Shown in pieces: positions 14,967 through 27,715 of a stretch of DNA of 64,000 nucleotides. Where the stretch lies: assembly GCF_022406875.1 (NCBI RefSeq), contig NZ_CP023018.1:903575-967574 (forward strand), in the 5' to 3' direction. The DNA comes from Ectothiorhodosinus mongolicus. Its GTDB lineage: Bacteria > Pseudomonadota > Gammaproteobacteria > Ectothiorhodospirales > Ectothiorhodospiraceae. The first letter of the stretch is position 1. The number at the start of each line of letters is the position of its first letter. The notes below the pieces were generated by a model that made no database searches, was not told the origin of the DNA, and worked only from the letters and a program-made list of their open reading frames with translations. The translations under genes were made by a program, and so were the position numbers.

Positions 14967-16303
14967 GCACTTTGGTCCACGACCGGGCTCGGATTAGGCA
15001 GGTGGCTTTGACACAGACGCCCTTTCGGAAAATGGCAGAAAAATGTGCTGCCCTTGCCTGGCAAGCTTTGAATTTCGAGGTGGCCGCCGTGGCGCATCAA
15101 CACATGCTTCACAATTGCCAAACCCAAACCAGTGCCGCCGCGACCCCGACTGCGCCCGTCATCCACACGATAAAAGCGCTCGGTTAAGCGCGCCTGATGA
15201 TGCGTTGGGATACCCGGGCCATCATCGCTGACACGAAAATGACCGCCGCTGTTGTTCACTTCCCAGCCTATCCGCACACAAGAACCGGCGGGCGTATGGC
15301 GGACGGCATTAAACACCAGATTAGAAAAAGCACTGCGAACCTCCGCTTCACTGCCCAGCAAACTCACCTCAGCAGCGGCTTCGATAACCACTTCGTGGCG
15401 TGACTGAGCAGCCAATGCCAGTGCATCTTCACGTAAATCTTGGAGCAAGCCAGCCACATTAACGACATCATCAGGAGGGGGAGCCGTGGCGGTCTCCAGG
15501 CGCGACAGCATGAGCAAATCCTCCACCAAAGCTTTCATGCGCTCGCTCTGTTGACGCAGCAGGCGTGCCGAGTCAGCAAGCTCAGGCTCATCAGCCAATT
15601 CCTCAGCCAAGGTTTCTGCCACACCGTACACCACGGTTAAAGGTGTGCGCAGCTCATGTGACACATTCGCCACAAAATCCCGGCGCATGGTCTCCAGTCT
15701 TTGCACCCGACTCACGTCTCTGGCCAGCAACAAATACTGGCGCTTACCATAGCGAATCACGCGTATTTCCAGCGTGATGGAGTCATCCACCGGTGATGGC
15801 AAGGTGATCACTCCACCGCTGGCATCTAAGTCATCGAGAAAATCAAGAAAGTCCGGGTGGCGATAAATATTGCCAATGCGCTGGCGTTCGTCAGCCGGCC
15901 AGGTCAAGCCCAAAAGATCAGCTGCGGCTTGATTCCACCAGTCGATGCGAAAGTCTTTGCGCAATACCACGACCGCGTCAGGCATGGCTTTGGCTGAGTC
16001 GCGATAGCGACGCGTGAGTTTTTGCAGCTTTTTATAGCGATTACGTTGCCGCCGACGCTGGCGGTAAATCCCGTCAAAAATCACGCCCCAGATCCCGCGC
16101 GCCATGGGCGGATCCAGTTTGCGGCCCTCGCGAATCCATGTTTCCAGCTGATACAGATGACGTAAATGCCAGCCCAAAACAACGATCAGCAACAATAGGA
16201 GCGCAAGCCACAAATAACCAAAAATCACGCCCAGCAGCACAAAAGGCACCGCCAGAATCAGCAACTGGCGTACAAATCGCGGCCAGGGGTTAGGTGATTG
16301 CAT
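14963..16303 (-). CDS. phoR: Phosphate regulon sensor histidine kinase PhoR
   Basis: A 446-residue inner-membrane kinase. Two adjacent N-terminal helices (about 12-45) lack a large periplasmic loop, as in PhoR. A PAS domain (about 95-200) follows, then the phosphoacceptor helix VANVSHELRTPLTVVYG (about 210-226). The ATP-binding domain has NLVFNAVRHTP, DDGPGIP and GGTGLGLAIV. It phosphorylates or dephosphorylates PhoB according to Pst/PhoU status. The ATG shares one base with the phoB stop (TGATG); an upstream TTG is less likely. Confidence 0.97.
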   Translation of the reverse strand: MQSPNPWPRFVRQLLILAVPFVLLGVIFGYLWLALLLLLIVVLGWHLRHLYQLETWIREGRKLDPPMARGIWGVIFDGIYRQRRRQRNRYKKLQKLTRRYRDSAKAMPDAVVVLRKDFRIDWWNQAAADLLGLTWPADERQRIGNIYRHPDFLDFLDDLDASGGVITLPSPVDDSITLEIRVIRYGKRQYLLLARDVSRVQRLETMRRDFVANVSHELRTPLTVVYGVAETLAEELADEPELADSARLLRQQSERMKALVEDLLMLSRLETATAPPPDDVVNVAGLLQDLREDALALAAQSRHEVVIEAAAEVSLLGSEAEVRSAFSNLVFNAVRHTPAGSCVRIGWEVNNSGGHFRVSDDGPGIPTHHQARLTERFYRVDDGRSRGRGGTGLGLAIVKHVLMRHGGHLEIQSLPGKGSTFFCHFPKGRLCQSHLPNPSPVVDQSA

Positions 16304-16992
16304 CAAGGAGTATCGGAGAAACGATAGCCTGTGCCGCGCACGGTCTGCACGAGGTGATCATGCCCGGTGGGCTCTAAAGTCTTGCGAAGGCGTCTGATGT
16401 GTACGTCCACGGTGCGTTCCTCTACGTAAACGTTGGTGCCCCACACATGATCCAGTAATTGTCCCCGCGAGAAAACCCTCTCCGGATGCGTCATAAGAAA
16501 CAGCAGCATGCGATATTCTGTGGGCCCGATGCTGATACTCTGGCCATTACCGCTCACCCGGTGGCTCACGGGATCTAGGCGCAAACCAGCCGTTTCGATC
16601 ACCTCCTCACTGGTGTGCGGCGCTACGCGACGCAACACGGCTTTCATGCGCGCCACCAGTTCACGCGGAGAAAAGGGCTTAGTCACATAATCATCTGCTC
16701 CAGCCTCCAGCCCGCGCACCCGATCTTCTTCCTCACCTCGAGCAGTGAGCATGATGATGGGTAATTCCCGGGTTTGTTTATCCTGTTTAAGTTGACGCGC
16801 CCATTCCACACCACTGACGTCAGGCAACATCCAATCCAGTAAGATCAGTTGCGGCTCATGCTCGATCAGGCGTTGCCGGGCGGTGGCAATATCGCCCGCC
16901 TCCGCAACCAAAAACCCTGCTTTTTTCAGTGGCAGGCGCAGCATCTCACGGATCGCGCTATCATCTTCAACCAGTAATACGGTATTTGTCAT
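16303..16992 (-). CDS. phoB: Phosphate regulon response regulator PhoB
   Basis: A 229-residue OmpR/PhoB-type regulator. The receiver domain (about 4-118) has the acidic pair in [11 protein letters not shown], the phosphorylated Asp in [14 protein letters not shown] and the [11 protein letters not shown] signature. The winged-helix DNA-binding domain (about 130-226) has [14 protein letters not shown] and GTGYRFS. It binds Pho boxes, two of which are visible in this window, one upstream of its own gene (autoregulation). Confidence 0.97.
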   Translation of the reverse strand: MTNTVLLVEDDSAIREMLRLPLKKAGFLVAEAGDIATARQRLIEHEPQLILLDWMLPDVSGVEWARQLKQDKQTRELPIIMLTARGEEEDRVRGLEAGADDYVTKPFSPRELVARMKAVLRRVAPHTSEEVIETAGLRLDPVSHRVSGNGQSISIGPTEYRMLLFLMTHPERVFSRGQLLDHVWGTNVYVEERTVDVHIRRLRKTLEPTGHDHLVQTVRGTGYRFSDTP

Positions 16993-17025
16993 GGTTGCAG
17001 TCCAATGACCTGAAAGTCCGAATTA

Positions 17026-17044
17026 CATAACAAAAATATGACAA
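17026..17044 (-). promoter_or_regulatory. Pho box upstream of phoB
   Basis: On the minus strand TTGTCATATTTTTGTTATG has two half-sites 11 nt apart (TTGTCATA and TTGTTATG), each close to CTGTCATA. It lies 34 bp before the phoB start and within the 106-bp divergent gap to dapF. Confidence 0.72.
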
Positions 17045-17098
17045 TTTGATGATAGCGCGTCTCACAGCGCTCAGATACTGGGATAACGGATTAGTTTA

Positions 17099-17938
17099 AT
17101 GCCTATTGCTTTCACCAAAATGCAGGGGCTGGGCAATGATTTCGTGGTCATCAATGCCATGAACGCCCCCGTATCGCTCGATGCCGAGCAAATCCGCGCC
17201 CTAGCGGACCGCCGCTTTGGCGTCGGCTGCGATCAAGTCTTATGGGTCGAGCCACCCGTCGATCCCAGCCGTGCCCAATTTCGCTATCGCATCTTCAATG
17301 CTGATGGCGGTGAAGTCGAACAATGTGGCAACGGCGCAAGATGCTTCGCCCGCTTTATCCATGAACAAGGCCTTTGCGATCAAAGATGTATTACTGTGGA
17401 AACACTGGCCGGCCTGATTGAGCTGATCTTGGAAGAAGATGGCCAAGTCACGGTCAATATGGGCCTACCCCGCTTCGAGCCCTCTGAGATCCCCTTTAAA
17501 GCCGCCAAGCGAGATGCGCTCTATTCCCTAAACATTTCCTCTGAAGAGCAAGTCAGCGTAGGTGCGGTTTCCATGGGCAACCCCCACGCCGTTTTACAAG
17601 TGAACTCCGTCGATACTGCAGAGGTTGCGCGCCTTGGCGCCGCGATAGAATCCCACTCGGACTTTCCGCGACGCGTCAATGTGGGGTTTATGCAGATCAT
17701 CGATCGAGAACATATACGCTTAAGGGTATTTGAACGCGGCGTTGGCGAGACTCTGGCCTGTGGCACCGGCGCCTGTGCAGCTGTTGTCATCGGCCGCCAG
17801 CAGGGGCTGCTGGATGAACGCGTCACCGTGACGCTTCCCGGCGGACAGCTTGTGATAAAGTGGAACGAAGACGAACAAGAACCGGTGTGGATGACAGGGC
17901 CCGCGCAAACCGTGTTCACGGGTGAAATAGAATTATGA
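17099..17938 (+). CDS. dapF: Diaminopimelate epimerase
   Basis: A 279-residue PLP-independent epimerase converting LL- to meso-diaminopimelate for lysine and peptidoglycan synthesis. The two catalytic cysteines are in [10 protein letters not shown] (about 76-85) and [10 protein letters not shown] (about 219-228). Other family motifs are [10 protein letters not shown] and GNPHAV. It starts a plus-strand run with DUF484 and xerC, overlapping the former by 4 nt. In Pseudomonas and relatives lptM-lysA directly precede it; here these are about 36 kb away. Confidence 0.98.
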   Translation: MPIAFTKMQGLGNDFVVINAMNAPVSLDAEQIRALADRRFGVGCDQVLWVEPPVDPSRAQFRYRIFNADGGEVEQCGNGARCFARFIHEQGLCDQRCITVETLAGLIELILEEDGQVTVNMGLPRFEPSEIPFKAAKRDALYSLNISSEEQVSVGAVSMGNPHAVLQVNSVDTAEVARLGAAIESHSDFPRRVNVGFMQIIDREHIRLRVFERGVGETLACGTGACAAVVIGRQQGLLDERVTVTLPGGQLVIKWNEDEQEPVWMTGPAQTVFTGEIEL

Positions 17939-18636
17939 GCGCAGCAAGCAAATCCGCGAAAACTCAGGCCAGCGAGTCATTCGAACACACGCTGGAGACG
18001 TTTCTTCACGACAACCCGGATTTTTTTGCCAGCCGACCCGATCTTTTGGCGCAATTGGATTTGAGTCATCCCAGCGGTGGCGCCGTTTCTTTACTAGAGC
18101 GCCAAGTATCCGTGCTTCGCGACAAGTCGCGGCAGCTGGAGCGGCGCCTCTTGGACTTGGTGCAAGTCGCCCGCGATAACGAAAGACTGAGTCAGCGCAT
18201 GCATCATCTGGCCTTGGGACTCATGGAGTCGGAAAGTCTTGATGCCACTTTGGCCACCACCCAAGAACAGTTGGCCAGAGAATTTTCCGCCGAGCATGTG
18301 GTGCTGCGACTGTTGGGCGAGCCCACCGAAGGCATGCACTATCTGTCCCCGCAAACACCGGGTTTTGACACCTTCAAGGATCTATTGGCCAAGGCCAAAC
18401 CCGCTTGTGGCCGCTTAGCCAAAGCGCAGTTAAAACTCCTATTTGATTCCAGTGTCAGCGATCAGATTCAGTCAGCAGTTGTGGTGCCCTTATTGGATGG
18501 ACAAGAAACCCTAGGGCTCTTGGCATTGGGAAGCATCCATGCTGACCGCTTTCATCCCGATATGGGCACGCTTTTCCTCGAGCAACTGGGACAACTGGTC
18601 TCACGGGCCATTCTGGGATGTCGGAACCAAAGCTAG
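17935..18636 (+). CDS. DUF484 (GAF-like) family protein
   Basis: A 233-residue protein of the YigA/DUF484 family, conserved between dapF and xerC in gammaproteobacteria. The N-terminus has [19 protein letters not shown] and a coiled segment (about 45-90). The rest is a GAF-like domain (about 95-225) ending in a hydrophobic-plus-charged helix. Its molecular role is not established. It overlaps dapF by 4 nt and xerC by 19 nt, so the three are co-translated. Confidence 0.93.
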   Translation: MSAASKSAKTQASESFEHTLETFLHDNPDFFASRPDLLAQLDLSHPSGGAVSLLERQVSVLRDKSRQLERRLLDLVQVARDNERLSQRMHHLALGLMESESLDATLATTQEQLAREFSAEHVVLRLLGEPTEGMHYLSPQTPGFDTFKDLLAKAKPACGRLAKAQLKLLFDSSVSDQIQSAVVVPLLDGQETLGLLALGSIHADRFHPDMGTLFLEQLGQLVSRAILGCRNQS

Positions 18637-19556
18637 GCACCGCTGAGGAGCCTGTCGGCGCGCTGGATCCGGCGATCACTCGGTATTTGCGGCATTTACG
18701 CCAAGAGCGGGCCTACTCCTCTCATACCTATCAGAATTACCAACGTGATCTAGCCTTGCTATACGATCACATTCAGGCGGCTTTGCCCAGCGTGAATTGG
18801 TCGGCCGTGAATACCCAACATATCCGTGAGCTGGTGGCCGGACGTCATCGTCAGGGCGCGGCCGGTCGCAGCCTGCAACGCCTGCTCTCATCCATCCGCG
18901 GTTTCTTCAACTACCTATTGCGTGAGGGCGAAGTGAGCCACAATCCCGCGAAAGGCTTACGCGCGCCGCGCAGTGCACGCAAACTGCCCCAAGTGCTGGA
19001 TGCTGAGCAGGTCGCCATGCTGGTCGAAGTCCCCGGTGATGAGTTACTGATGGTACGTGACCGAGCTTTGCTGGAACTGTTTTATTCCTCCGGCTTGCGT
19101 TTATCAGAACTCACCCAGCTTAATCTGCGCGACCTGGATTTGGGTATGGCCAGCGTGCGCGTCTTGGGCAAGGGCCAAAAAGTGCGTCAAGTTCCGGTGG
19201 GACGCAAAGCCATGCAAGCACTGGAGCTGTGGCTACAGCGGCGATCCGAGTGGGCCGCTCCCGAACAAGTCGCGTTATTTGTGGGTCGCACCGGAAAACG
19301 CCTGAGTGCTCGCAGCATTCAGCAACGCATGGCTCGGCATGCCCGCACTCAGGGTTTGGATCGACATGTCCATCCGCATCTGCTGCGACATTCCTTTGCC
19401 AGTCATATTCTTGAATCCTCGCAAGATTTGCGGGCCGTGCAAGAATTATTGGGACATGCAGATATCAGCACCACCCAGATTTACACCCATCTGGATTACC
19501 AGCATCTGGCCCGAGTCTATGATCAGGCCCACCCGCGAGCACGGCGCCGCAAATAG
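18618..19556 (+). CDS. xerC: Site-specific tyrosine recombinase XerC
   Basis: A 312-residue recombinase that, with XerD, resolves chromosome dimers at dif. The N-terminal SAM-like domain (about 18-108) precedes the catalytic domain. Visible catalytic residues are Arg in SSGLRLSE, Lys in GKGQKVRQ, His and Arg in HLLRHSFA, His in LGHADIST and the nucleophile Tyr in QIYTHLD. The conserved operon position after dapF-DUF484 distinguishes it from XerD. The start ATG lies within the upstream reading frame. Confidence 0.97.
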   Translation: MSEPKLGTAEEPVGALDPAITRYLRHLRQERAYSSHTYQNYQRDLALLYDHIQAALPSVNWSAVNTQHIRELVAGRHRQGAAGRSLQRLLSSIRGFFNYLLREGEVSHNPAKGLRAPRSARKLPQVLDAEQVAMLVEVPGDELLMVRDRALLELFYSSGLRLSELTQLNLRDLDLGMASVRVLGKGQKVRQVPVGRKAMQALELWLQRRSEWAAPEQVALFVGRTGKRLSARSIQQRMARHARTQGLDRHVHPHLLRHSFASHILESSQDLRAVQELLGHADISTTQIYTHLDYQHLARVYDQAHPRARRRK

Positions 19557-19624
19557 TCTGCGGCGCGCGCCGGCCTGATTCCGTTACAATGACGGTTTTG
19601 CCGTTTCAGATGAGAGGGTTTGGC

Positions 19625-20158
19625 GTGGAACAGTTTCGCGGTACCACCATTGTGAGCGTCCGGCGCGGGGGCAAAGTGGCCCTAGGCGGCGATGGCCAGG
19701 TGTCTTTGGGCAATACCATCATGAAAGGCAACGCCCGCAAGGTACGCCGTCTCCACCACGAGCGAGTGATTGCGGGTTTTGCCGGCGGCACGGCTGATGC
19801 GTTTACCTTGTTCGAGCGCTTTGAAGGTAAGCTGGAAAAATACAGTGGCAATCTGGTGCGCGCGGCGGTTGAGCTCGCCAAAGACTGGCGTACCGAACGC
19901 AGTTTGCGGCGCCTGGAAGCGTTGCTGGCCGTCGCTGACAGTGAGGCCTCGCTGATTATCTCCGGCAACGGCGATGTGATCGAGCCAGAAGATGGCCTGA
20001 TTGCCATTGGTTCAGGCGGACCCTTTGCTCAGGCGGCAGCCAGGTCCTTGCTGGACAACACCGAGCTCGGCGCGAAAGACATCACCGAAAAAGCACTGAA
20101 TATCGCAGCGGATATCTGTATCTATACCAATCATCATTTGACGGTGGAAGAACTTTAA
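19625..20158 (+). CDS. hslV: ATP-dependent protease subunit HslV (ClpQ)
   Basis: A 177-residue proteasome-beta-like peptidase. The GTG start is chosen because GAGAGGG lies just upstream and the product then begins [12 protein letters not shown]. Processing after Gly6 exposes the catalytic Thr (TTIVSVRR). Other conserved parts are [26 protein letters not shown] and GNGDVIEP. It forms a double-hexamer protease with HslU, whose gene begins 1 bp after its stop. A TACAAT box at about 19584-19589 may be part of its promoter. Confidence 0.96.
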   Translation: MEQFRGTTIVSVRRGGKVALGGDGQVSLGNTIMKGNARKVRRLHHERVIAGFAGGTADAFTLFERFEGKLEKYSGNLVRAAVELAKDWRTERSLRRLEALLAVADSEASLIISGNGDVIEPEDGLIAIGSGGPFAQAAARSLLDNTELGAKDITEKALNIAADICIYTNHHLTVEEL

Positions 20159-20159
20159 T

Positions 20160-21512
20160 ATGGCTATGTCCGCAATGACTCCCCGAGAAATCGTCCAAGA
20201 ACTGGACCGCTTCATCATCGGCCAAGACGCAGCCAAACGCGCTGTGGCGATTGCCTTGCGTAACCGCTGGCGGCGCCAGCAGTTGCCTGAGGATTTGGCG
20301 CGCGAGGTCACGCCCAAGAATATTCTGATGATTGGTCCCACTGGGGTCGGAAAAACCGAGATCGCCCGCCGTCTGGCGCGCCTCGCCAATGCACCTTTTA
20401 TCAAGGTCGAAGCCACTAAATTCACCGAGGTCGGCTACGTCGGGCGAGATGTGGAATCGATCATCCGCGATCTCGTGGATGCTGCTGTGAAAATGCTGCG
20501 TGAGCAAGAGAAAAGCAAGATGCAGCCCCGCGCCGAAGAGGCTGCGGAAGAGCGCATTCTGGACGCTTTGCTGCCACCGCCGCGCTCCTCCGGTGGTGGA
20601 TTTATGGCGGGCGAGCCGGCGCAACCTCAACGCACGGATTCAGAAACGCGGCAGAAATTCAGGAAGCGCCTAAGAGAAGGGCAACTTGACGATAAGGAAA
20701 TCGAAATTCAGGTACAGGCAATCCCGCCGGGTGTGGATATCATGACGCCCCCGGGTATGGAGGATATGGCCAGCCAGCTACAAGGCCTGTTTCAAAACTT
20801 GGGCGGTCAGCGCACACGCACACGCAAATTGAAGATTAGCGAGGCCCTGAAGCTGTTGACCGACGAGGAGGCTGCCCGACTGGTGAATGAGGAAGACATC
20901 AAACTGCGAGCGGTCAGCCATGTCGAGCAAAATGGCATTGTCTTTATCGACGAAATCGACAAGGTAGCGCGCAAAGGCGAGTACAGCGGCGCTGATGTCT
21001 CCCGCGAGGGCGTACAGCGCGATCTACTGCCGTTAGTAGAGGGCTGCACGGTGACCACCAAAATGGGCTCGGTACGCACAGACCATATTCTGTTCATTGC
21101 CTCTGGCGCGTTCCACCTGTCGAAGCCTTCCGATCTCATTCCGGAGTTGCAGGGGCGCCTGCCCATCCGGGTCGAGTTACAGGCTTTGAGCAGTGAGGAT
21201 TTCGTGCGCATCTTGACCGAACCCCGGGCCTCACTAACCGAACAGTACGCAGCGCTGCTGCAAACCGAAGGTGTCAGCCTGCGCTTTACCGAGGATGGCG
21301 TGCGACGTCTGGCGGAAATCGCCTGCGAGGTCAACGATCGCACCGAGAACATTGGCGCCCGCCGGCTGCACACGGTAATGGAGCGGGTCATCGAGACCGT
21401 CTCTTACGAAGCCCCCGATACCGCGCCCGAGACGATGATTGATGCCGCTTTTGTCGATGCGCGTTTAGGTGATCTGGTTCAGGACCAGGACTTGAGCCGC
21501 TACATTCTTTGA
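20160..21512 (+). CDS. hslU: ATP-dependent protease ATPase subunit HslU (ClpY)
   Basis: A 450-residue AAA+ unfoldase feeding substrates to HslV. It shows [17 protein letters not shown] at the N-terminus, Walker [10 protein letters not shown] (about 60-68), the pore motif GYVGRDVES, the variable I-domain (about 110-240), Walker [10 protein letters not shown] and sensor region [12 protein letters not shown]. The C-terminal SRYIL is the tail that docks into HslV. Start at ATG 20160 follows GGAAGAAC; in-frame ATGs 6 and 15 nt later are possible. Confidence 0.97.
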   Translation: MAMSAMTPREIVQELDRFIIGQDAAKRAVAIALRNRWRRQQLPEDLAREVTPKNILMIGPTGVGKTEIARRLARLANAPFIKVEATKFTEVGYVGRDVESIIRDLVDAAVKMLREQEKSKMQPRAEEAAEERILDALLPPPRSSGGGFMAGEPAQPQRTDSETRQKFRKRLREGQLDDKEIEIQVQAIPPGVDIMTPPGMEDMASQLQGLFQNLGGQRTRTRKLKISEALKLLTDEEAARLVNEEDIKLRAVSHVEQNGIVFIDEIDKVARKGEYSGADVSREGVQRDLLPLVEGCTVTTKMGSVRTDHILFIASGAFHLSKPSDLIPELQGRLPIRVELQALSSEDFVRILTEPRASLTEQYAALLQTEGVSLRFTEDGVRRLAEIACEVNDRTENIGARRLHTVMERVIETVSYEAPDTAPETMIDAAFVDARLGDLVQDQDLSRYIL

Positions 21513-21521
21513 GGACATCCC

Positions 21522-21884
21522 ATGGCCAACAAAAACCGCCCCACAGACATTCGGCTGCATCAGCAGTCGCGCAAGTTAGAGCTGGTTTATGCCGATGGTG
21601 TCAGTCATCAGTTGAGCTGCGAGTTCTTAAGGGTGCATTCGCCTTCTGCTGAAGTCACTGGCCACGGTCCGGGTCAGGAAGTACTGCAGGTGGGCAAAGA
21701 AGATGTGGGCATTGTGAACATCGAACCCATTGGTCACTATGCCATCAAACTGATATTTTCAGATGGGCACGATACCGGTATCTATGACTGGAATTACCTG
21801 TTTCATCTGGGCTGCAATCAGGCAGAGCTGTGGGAGAACTATTTGCAACGGCTGGCCGCCGCTGGCCACCAGCGCAAAGCTTAG
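21522..21884 (+). CDS. DUF971 (GBBH-like N-terminal domain) protein
   Basis: A 120-residue single-domain protein of the DUF971 family, related to the N-terminal domain of gamma-butyrobetaine hydroxylase. Recognisable segments are RPTDIRLHQQSRKLELVYADG, LSCEFLRVHSPSAEV and GIYDWNYLFHLG. It lies between hslU and ubiE, a conserved association in many gammaproteobacteria. A specific function is not known to me; the fold suggests an iron-sulfur or metal-linked accessory role. Confidence 0.92.
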   Translation: MANKNRPTDIRLHQQSRKLELVYADGVSHQLSCEFLRVHSPSAEVTGHGPGQEVLQVGKEDVGIVNIEPIGHYAIKLIFSDGHDTGIYDWNYLFHLGCNQAELWENYLQRLAAAGHQRKA

Positions 21885-21893
21885 GGGAGGCGC

Positions 21894-22643
21894 ATGAGCA
21901 GCAAGAAAACAACCGACTTTGGCTATGAACAAGTCCCAGTCGACGAAAAGGTTAAGCGGGTTGGCGAGGTATTTCACTCGGTGGCGCAACGCTATGACCT
22001 GATGAATGATTTGATGTCTTTGGGCATTCACCGCATGTGGAAGCGCTTTACCGTGGAAACTGCAGCGGCTCGGCCTGGCTGGCGGATACTGGATCTGGCA
22101 GGCGGCACCGGTGATCTCGCTGCGCGTTTTGCACGTATTGTGGGCGACACTGGCGAAGTCGTGCTGTGCGATATCAATGCCTCCATGCTGCAGGTCGGCC
22201 GCTCGCGACTCATTGATGAGGGTCTGATTGGCAATATCCGTTATGTGCAGGGCAATGCCGAGCGCCTGCCTTACCCCGATAATCATTTCGATCTGATCAC
22301 GATTGCTTTTGGGCTGCGCAATGTGACGGATAAGAATGCGGCGTTAGCCTCCATGCTGCGGGTACTCAAACCCGGCGGCAAATTGTTGGTATTGGAATTC
22401 TCTCACCCGACCTCTGCGGGTTTTCAAAAGCTCTATGATTTTTACAGCTTCAAGGCGCTCCCGTTTATGGGGCGCATGGTGGCTAATGATGCCGAGAGTT
22501 ATCGCTACCTGGCTGAAAGCATTCGCATGCACCCCGACCAAGAGACGCTAAAAGGTATGATGGAAACAACAGGGTTTGAGCGTTGTGATTATTTCAATCT
22601 TACCGGTGGCATCGTCGCGCTGCATCGTGGCTATAAACTCTAA
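21894..22643 (+). CDS. ubiE: Ubiquinone/menaquinone C-methyltransferase UbiE
   Basis: A 249-residue SAM-dependent methyltransferase that adds the C2 methyl group to the quinone ring. The N-terminal signature [20 protein letters not shown] and [18 protein letters not shown] are followed by SAM-binding [11 protein letters not shown] (about 66-76) and the second UbiE signature around [15 protein letters not shown]. It begins the ubiE-ubiJ-ubiB block for aerobic ubiquinone synthesis. Confidence 0.98.
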   Translation: MSSKKTTDFGYEQVPVDEKVKRVGEVFHSVAQRYDLMNDLMSLGIHRMWKRFTVETAAARPGWRILDLAGGTGDLAARFARIVGDTGEVVLCDINASMLQVGRSRLIDEGLIGNIRYVQGNAERLPYPDNHFDLITIAFGLRNVTDKNAALASMLRVLKPGGKLLVLEFSHPTSAGFQKLYDFYSFKALPFMGRMVANDAESYRYLAESIRMHPDQETLKGMMETTGFERCDYFNLTGGIVALHRGYKL

Positions 22644-22654
22644 GTGGATCGCCC

Positions 22655-23272
22655 ATGATCATCCCCAGCTCCATCACGCAGCTCATCGAAGAAGCCATCA
22701 ATCGCTTTTTGGGCTTAGACGCCGATAGCCAGGCACGCATTGAAAGAATGCAAAAAGCGGTCATTGCTGTGGAAATCACCGGACTCGACCTAACACTGTT
22801 TTTTCTTCCAGCGGCCGACAGCATGCAAGTACTCTCGCATTACGATGGGCAAGCGGATGCCCGCATCGCCGCCACACCCTTGGCGCTGATCAACCTCGCC
22901 ACCGGCACCTCAGGGACGCAATTGCCAGAGGGGGTGGTGATCACCGGGGACGCAGAAGTGGCCAAGCAGTTCAATGATTTGCTTCGGCAAGTCGACATCG
23001 ACTGGGAGGAGCTTCTGGCGCGCCTCACCGGTGACATCATTGCTCACCAAACCGGCCGAACCCTAGCTGAGATACGTCAGTGGTGGCAACGCAATAACCA
23101 GGCATGGCAAGCGGATATCGCCGAATACCTGCAAGAGGAATCGCGCACCCTACCCTCACCTCCAGAGGTCGAAGGCTTTCTGGATGCTGTTGATGCGCTG
23201 CGCAATGATGCGGAACGTTTGGAAGCGCGGTTGAAACGTCTGGAGGCGCGAGGAGCGGAGAAGGGTTCGTGA
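22655..23272 (+). CDS. ubiJ: Ubiquinone biosynthesis accessory factor UbiJ
   Basis: A 205-residue protein with an SCP2 lipid-binding domain (about 15-115, e.g. [26 protein letters not shown]) and a C-terminal charged helix or coiled coil (about 165-205). UbiJ with UbiK organises the soluble ubiquinone synthesis complex and binds the lipid intermediates. Its end overlaps the ubiB GTG start by 4 nt, matching the conserved gene order. Confidence 0.95.
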   Translation: MIIPSSITQLIEEAINRFLGLDADSQARIERMQKAVIAVEITGLDLTLFFLPAADSMQVLSHYDGQADARIAATPLALINLATGTSGTQLPEGVVITGDAEVAKQFNDLLRQVDIDWEELLARLTGDIIAHQTGRTLAEIRQWWQRNNQAWQADIAEYLQEESRTLPSPPEVEGFLDAVDALRNDAERLEARLKRLEARGAEKGS

Positions 23273-24933
23273 AACATTTACATCCCAGCCAGATCCTGCG
23301 GCTGGTCACCATTAACCGGGTTTTGATCCGTCATGGACTGGACGATGTGGTGCTGGCCATTCGCCTGCTGCGTCCGGTTCGCTGGGTACGCTACTTAGCC
23401 CCCTGGAATTGGTTTCGTCACATCGATTACGGTCATGGCGAACGCATCCGCCGCGCTTTGGAAGATCTCGGCCCGATCTTCATTAAGTTTGGGCAGATGA
23501 TCTCAACCCGCCGCGACTTGCTGCCGGATGATATCGCCGAGGAGATGGCCAAGCTACAGGATCGCGTGCCGCCATTTCCCAATGAACAGGCGCGGGCCAT
23601 TATCGAAAAATCTCTAGGCCACCCTGTAGGCGAGTTGTTTGCGCATTTTGAGGAAAGCCCCATGGCTTCGGCCTCCATTGCTCAAGTGCATGCGGCACGC
23701 ATGCATGATGGCCGCGAGGTAGTGGTCAAGGTGTTACGCCCGGGCATTGAAAAAGCCATTCGTCGTGATGTCGAACTCATGTACGTCATCGCTGAACTGG
23801 CGGAGAGGTACTGGCCTGAGGGGCGACGCTTACGCCCGATTGAAGTGGTCGCCGAGTACGAGCAAACCATCCTCGATGAACTGGACTTGATGCGCGAGGC
23901 TGCGAATGCCTCGCAGATCCGCCGTAACTTTGAGAATTCCCCGCTTTTGTACTTACCCGAGGTGTACTGGGATTTTTGTCGGCGCGACGTCATGGTGATG
24001 GAACGGGTTTATGGCGTGCCCGTCTCCGATATCAAAACCCTGCGCAGTCTCGGGGTCGACCTCAAGCTACTCGCGGAGCGGGGCGTTGAAACCTTTTTCA
24101 CGCAGGTATTTCGCCACAATTTTTTCCATGCCGATATGCATCCCGGCAATGTGTTCATCAATGCCTCAAACCCCGCCGACCCAAGCTATATCGCCGTTGA
24201 TTTTGGCATCGTTGGCACCTTATCACCCGCTGATCAACGCTATCTGGCGGAAAACTTCTACGCCTTTTTCAACCGGGATTACGCCCGTGTGGCCGAGCTC
24301 CATGTGCAGTCTGGATGGGTGCCGCCCACGGTGCGCGTGGCGGAGCTAGAAGGTGCTATCCGCACTGTGTGCGAGCCTATTTTCGAAAAGCCGCTTAAAG
24401 ACATCTCTTTTGGCCATGTGCTTGTCCGGCTTTTTCAAACGGCGCGGCGCTTTGATATGCAGGTTCAACCGCAACTGGTTTTATTGGAAAAGACATTGCT
24501 CAACATCGAGGGCATGGGCCGTGACCTCTATCCCGAACTCGATTTGTGGCAAACGGCCCGCCCTTTTATTCAGCGCTGGATGGATGAGCAGGTGGGTGCT
24601 CGGGCTTTTATCAAAGGCCTACAGCGCAATTTGCCCTTTATTTTAGAAAAAACGCCGGATCTGCCAGAACTCATTTATGAAGCCCTCCGGCATCAAGCGC
24701 AGCGACCCAGTGAAACACAGCTTTACGCCGTACAGGCCGCGACGGAGAGCCAGCAGGAAACACAAGGAAGGCAATCACAGGTGCTTGCTATCGCCGGTGG
24801 TAGCGCCCTATTAGCCGCGGTATTAGTCGCCGCACTCATTCCAGCAGCGCCGTCAGCCATGGGACTTCCTTGGGCCAGCTGGGTGCTGGGCATCGGAAGC
24901 CTGCTGGCTTTTGCACTGGCCTGGCGTCGCTAG
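23269..24933 (+). CDS. ubiB: Atypical kinase/ATPase UbiB
   Basis: A 554-residue member of the UbiB/ABC1/ADCK family needed for ubiquinone synthesis. It carries the KxGQ motif in [16 protein letters not shown] (about 72-87), the alanine-rich nucleotide loop [12 protein letters not shown], the invariant lysine VVVKVLRPG, the catalytic [11 protein letters not shown] and metal-binding VDFGIVG. Two C-terminal membrane helices occupy about 500-550. It starts with GTG inside the ubiJ stop. It converges on lpdA with 30 bp between; no terminator is obvious there. Confidence 0.97.
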   Translation: MKHLHPSQILRLVTINRVLIRHGLDDVVLAIRLLRPVRWVRYLAPWNWFRHIDYGHGERIRRALEDLGPIFIKFGQMISTRRDLLPDDIAEEMAKLQDRVPPFPNEQARAIIEKSLGHPVGELFAHFEESPMASASIAQVHAARMHDGREVVVKVLRPGIEKAIRRDVELMYVIAELAERYWPEGRRLRPIEVVAEYEQTILDELDLMREAANASQIRRNFENSPLLYLPEVYWDFCRRDVMVMERVYGVPVSDIKTLRSLGVDLKLLAERGVETFFTQVFRHNFFHADMHPGNVFINASNPADPSYIAVDFGIVGTLSPADQRYLAENFYAFFNRDYARVAELHVQSGWVPPTVRVAELEGAIRTVCEPIFEKPLKDISFGHVLVRLFQTARRFDMQVQPQLVLLEKTLLNIEGMGRDLYPELDLWQTARPFIQRWMDEQVGARAFIKGLQRNLPFILEKTPDLPELIYEALRHQAQRPSETQLYAVQAATESQQETQGRQSQVLAIAGGSALLAAVLVAALIPAAPSAMGLPWASWVLGIGSLLAFALAWRR

Positions 24934-24963
24934 CGATCAACGCCATTTGGCCAATCTATTGAG

Positions 24964-27688
<2,725 letters not shown>

Positions 27689-27715
27689 GGTAATGGGATC
27701 CTTGTCACTGACTTT

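Noticed and set aside
19541-19563. Terminator at the end of xerC
   Set aside because: A 7-bp GCGCCGC/GCGGCGC stem exists across the stop codon, but no T-run follows, so termination is not supported.
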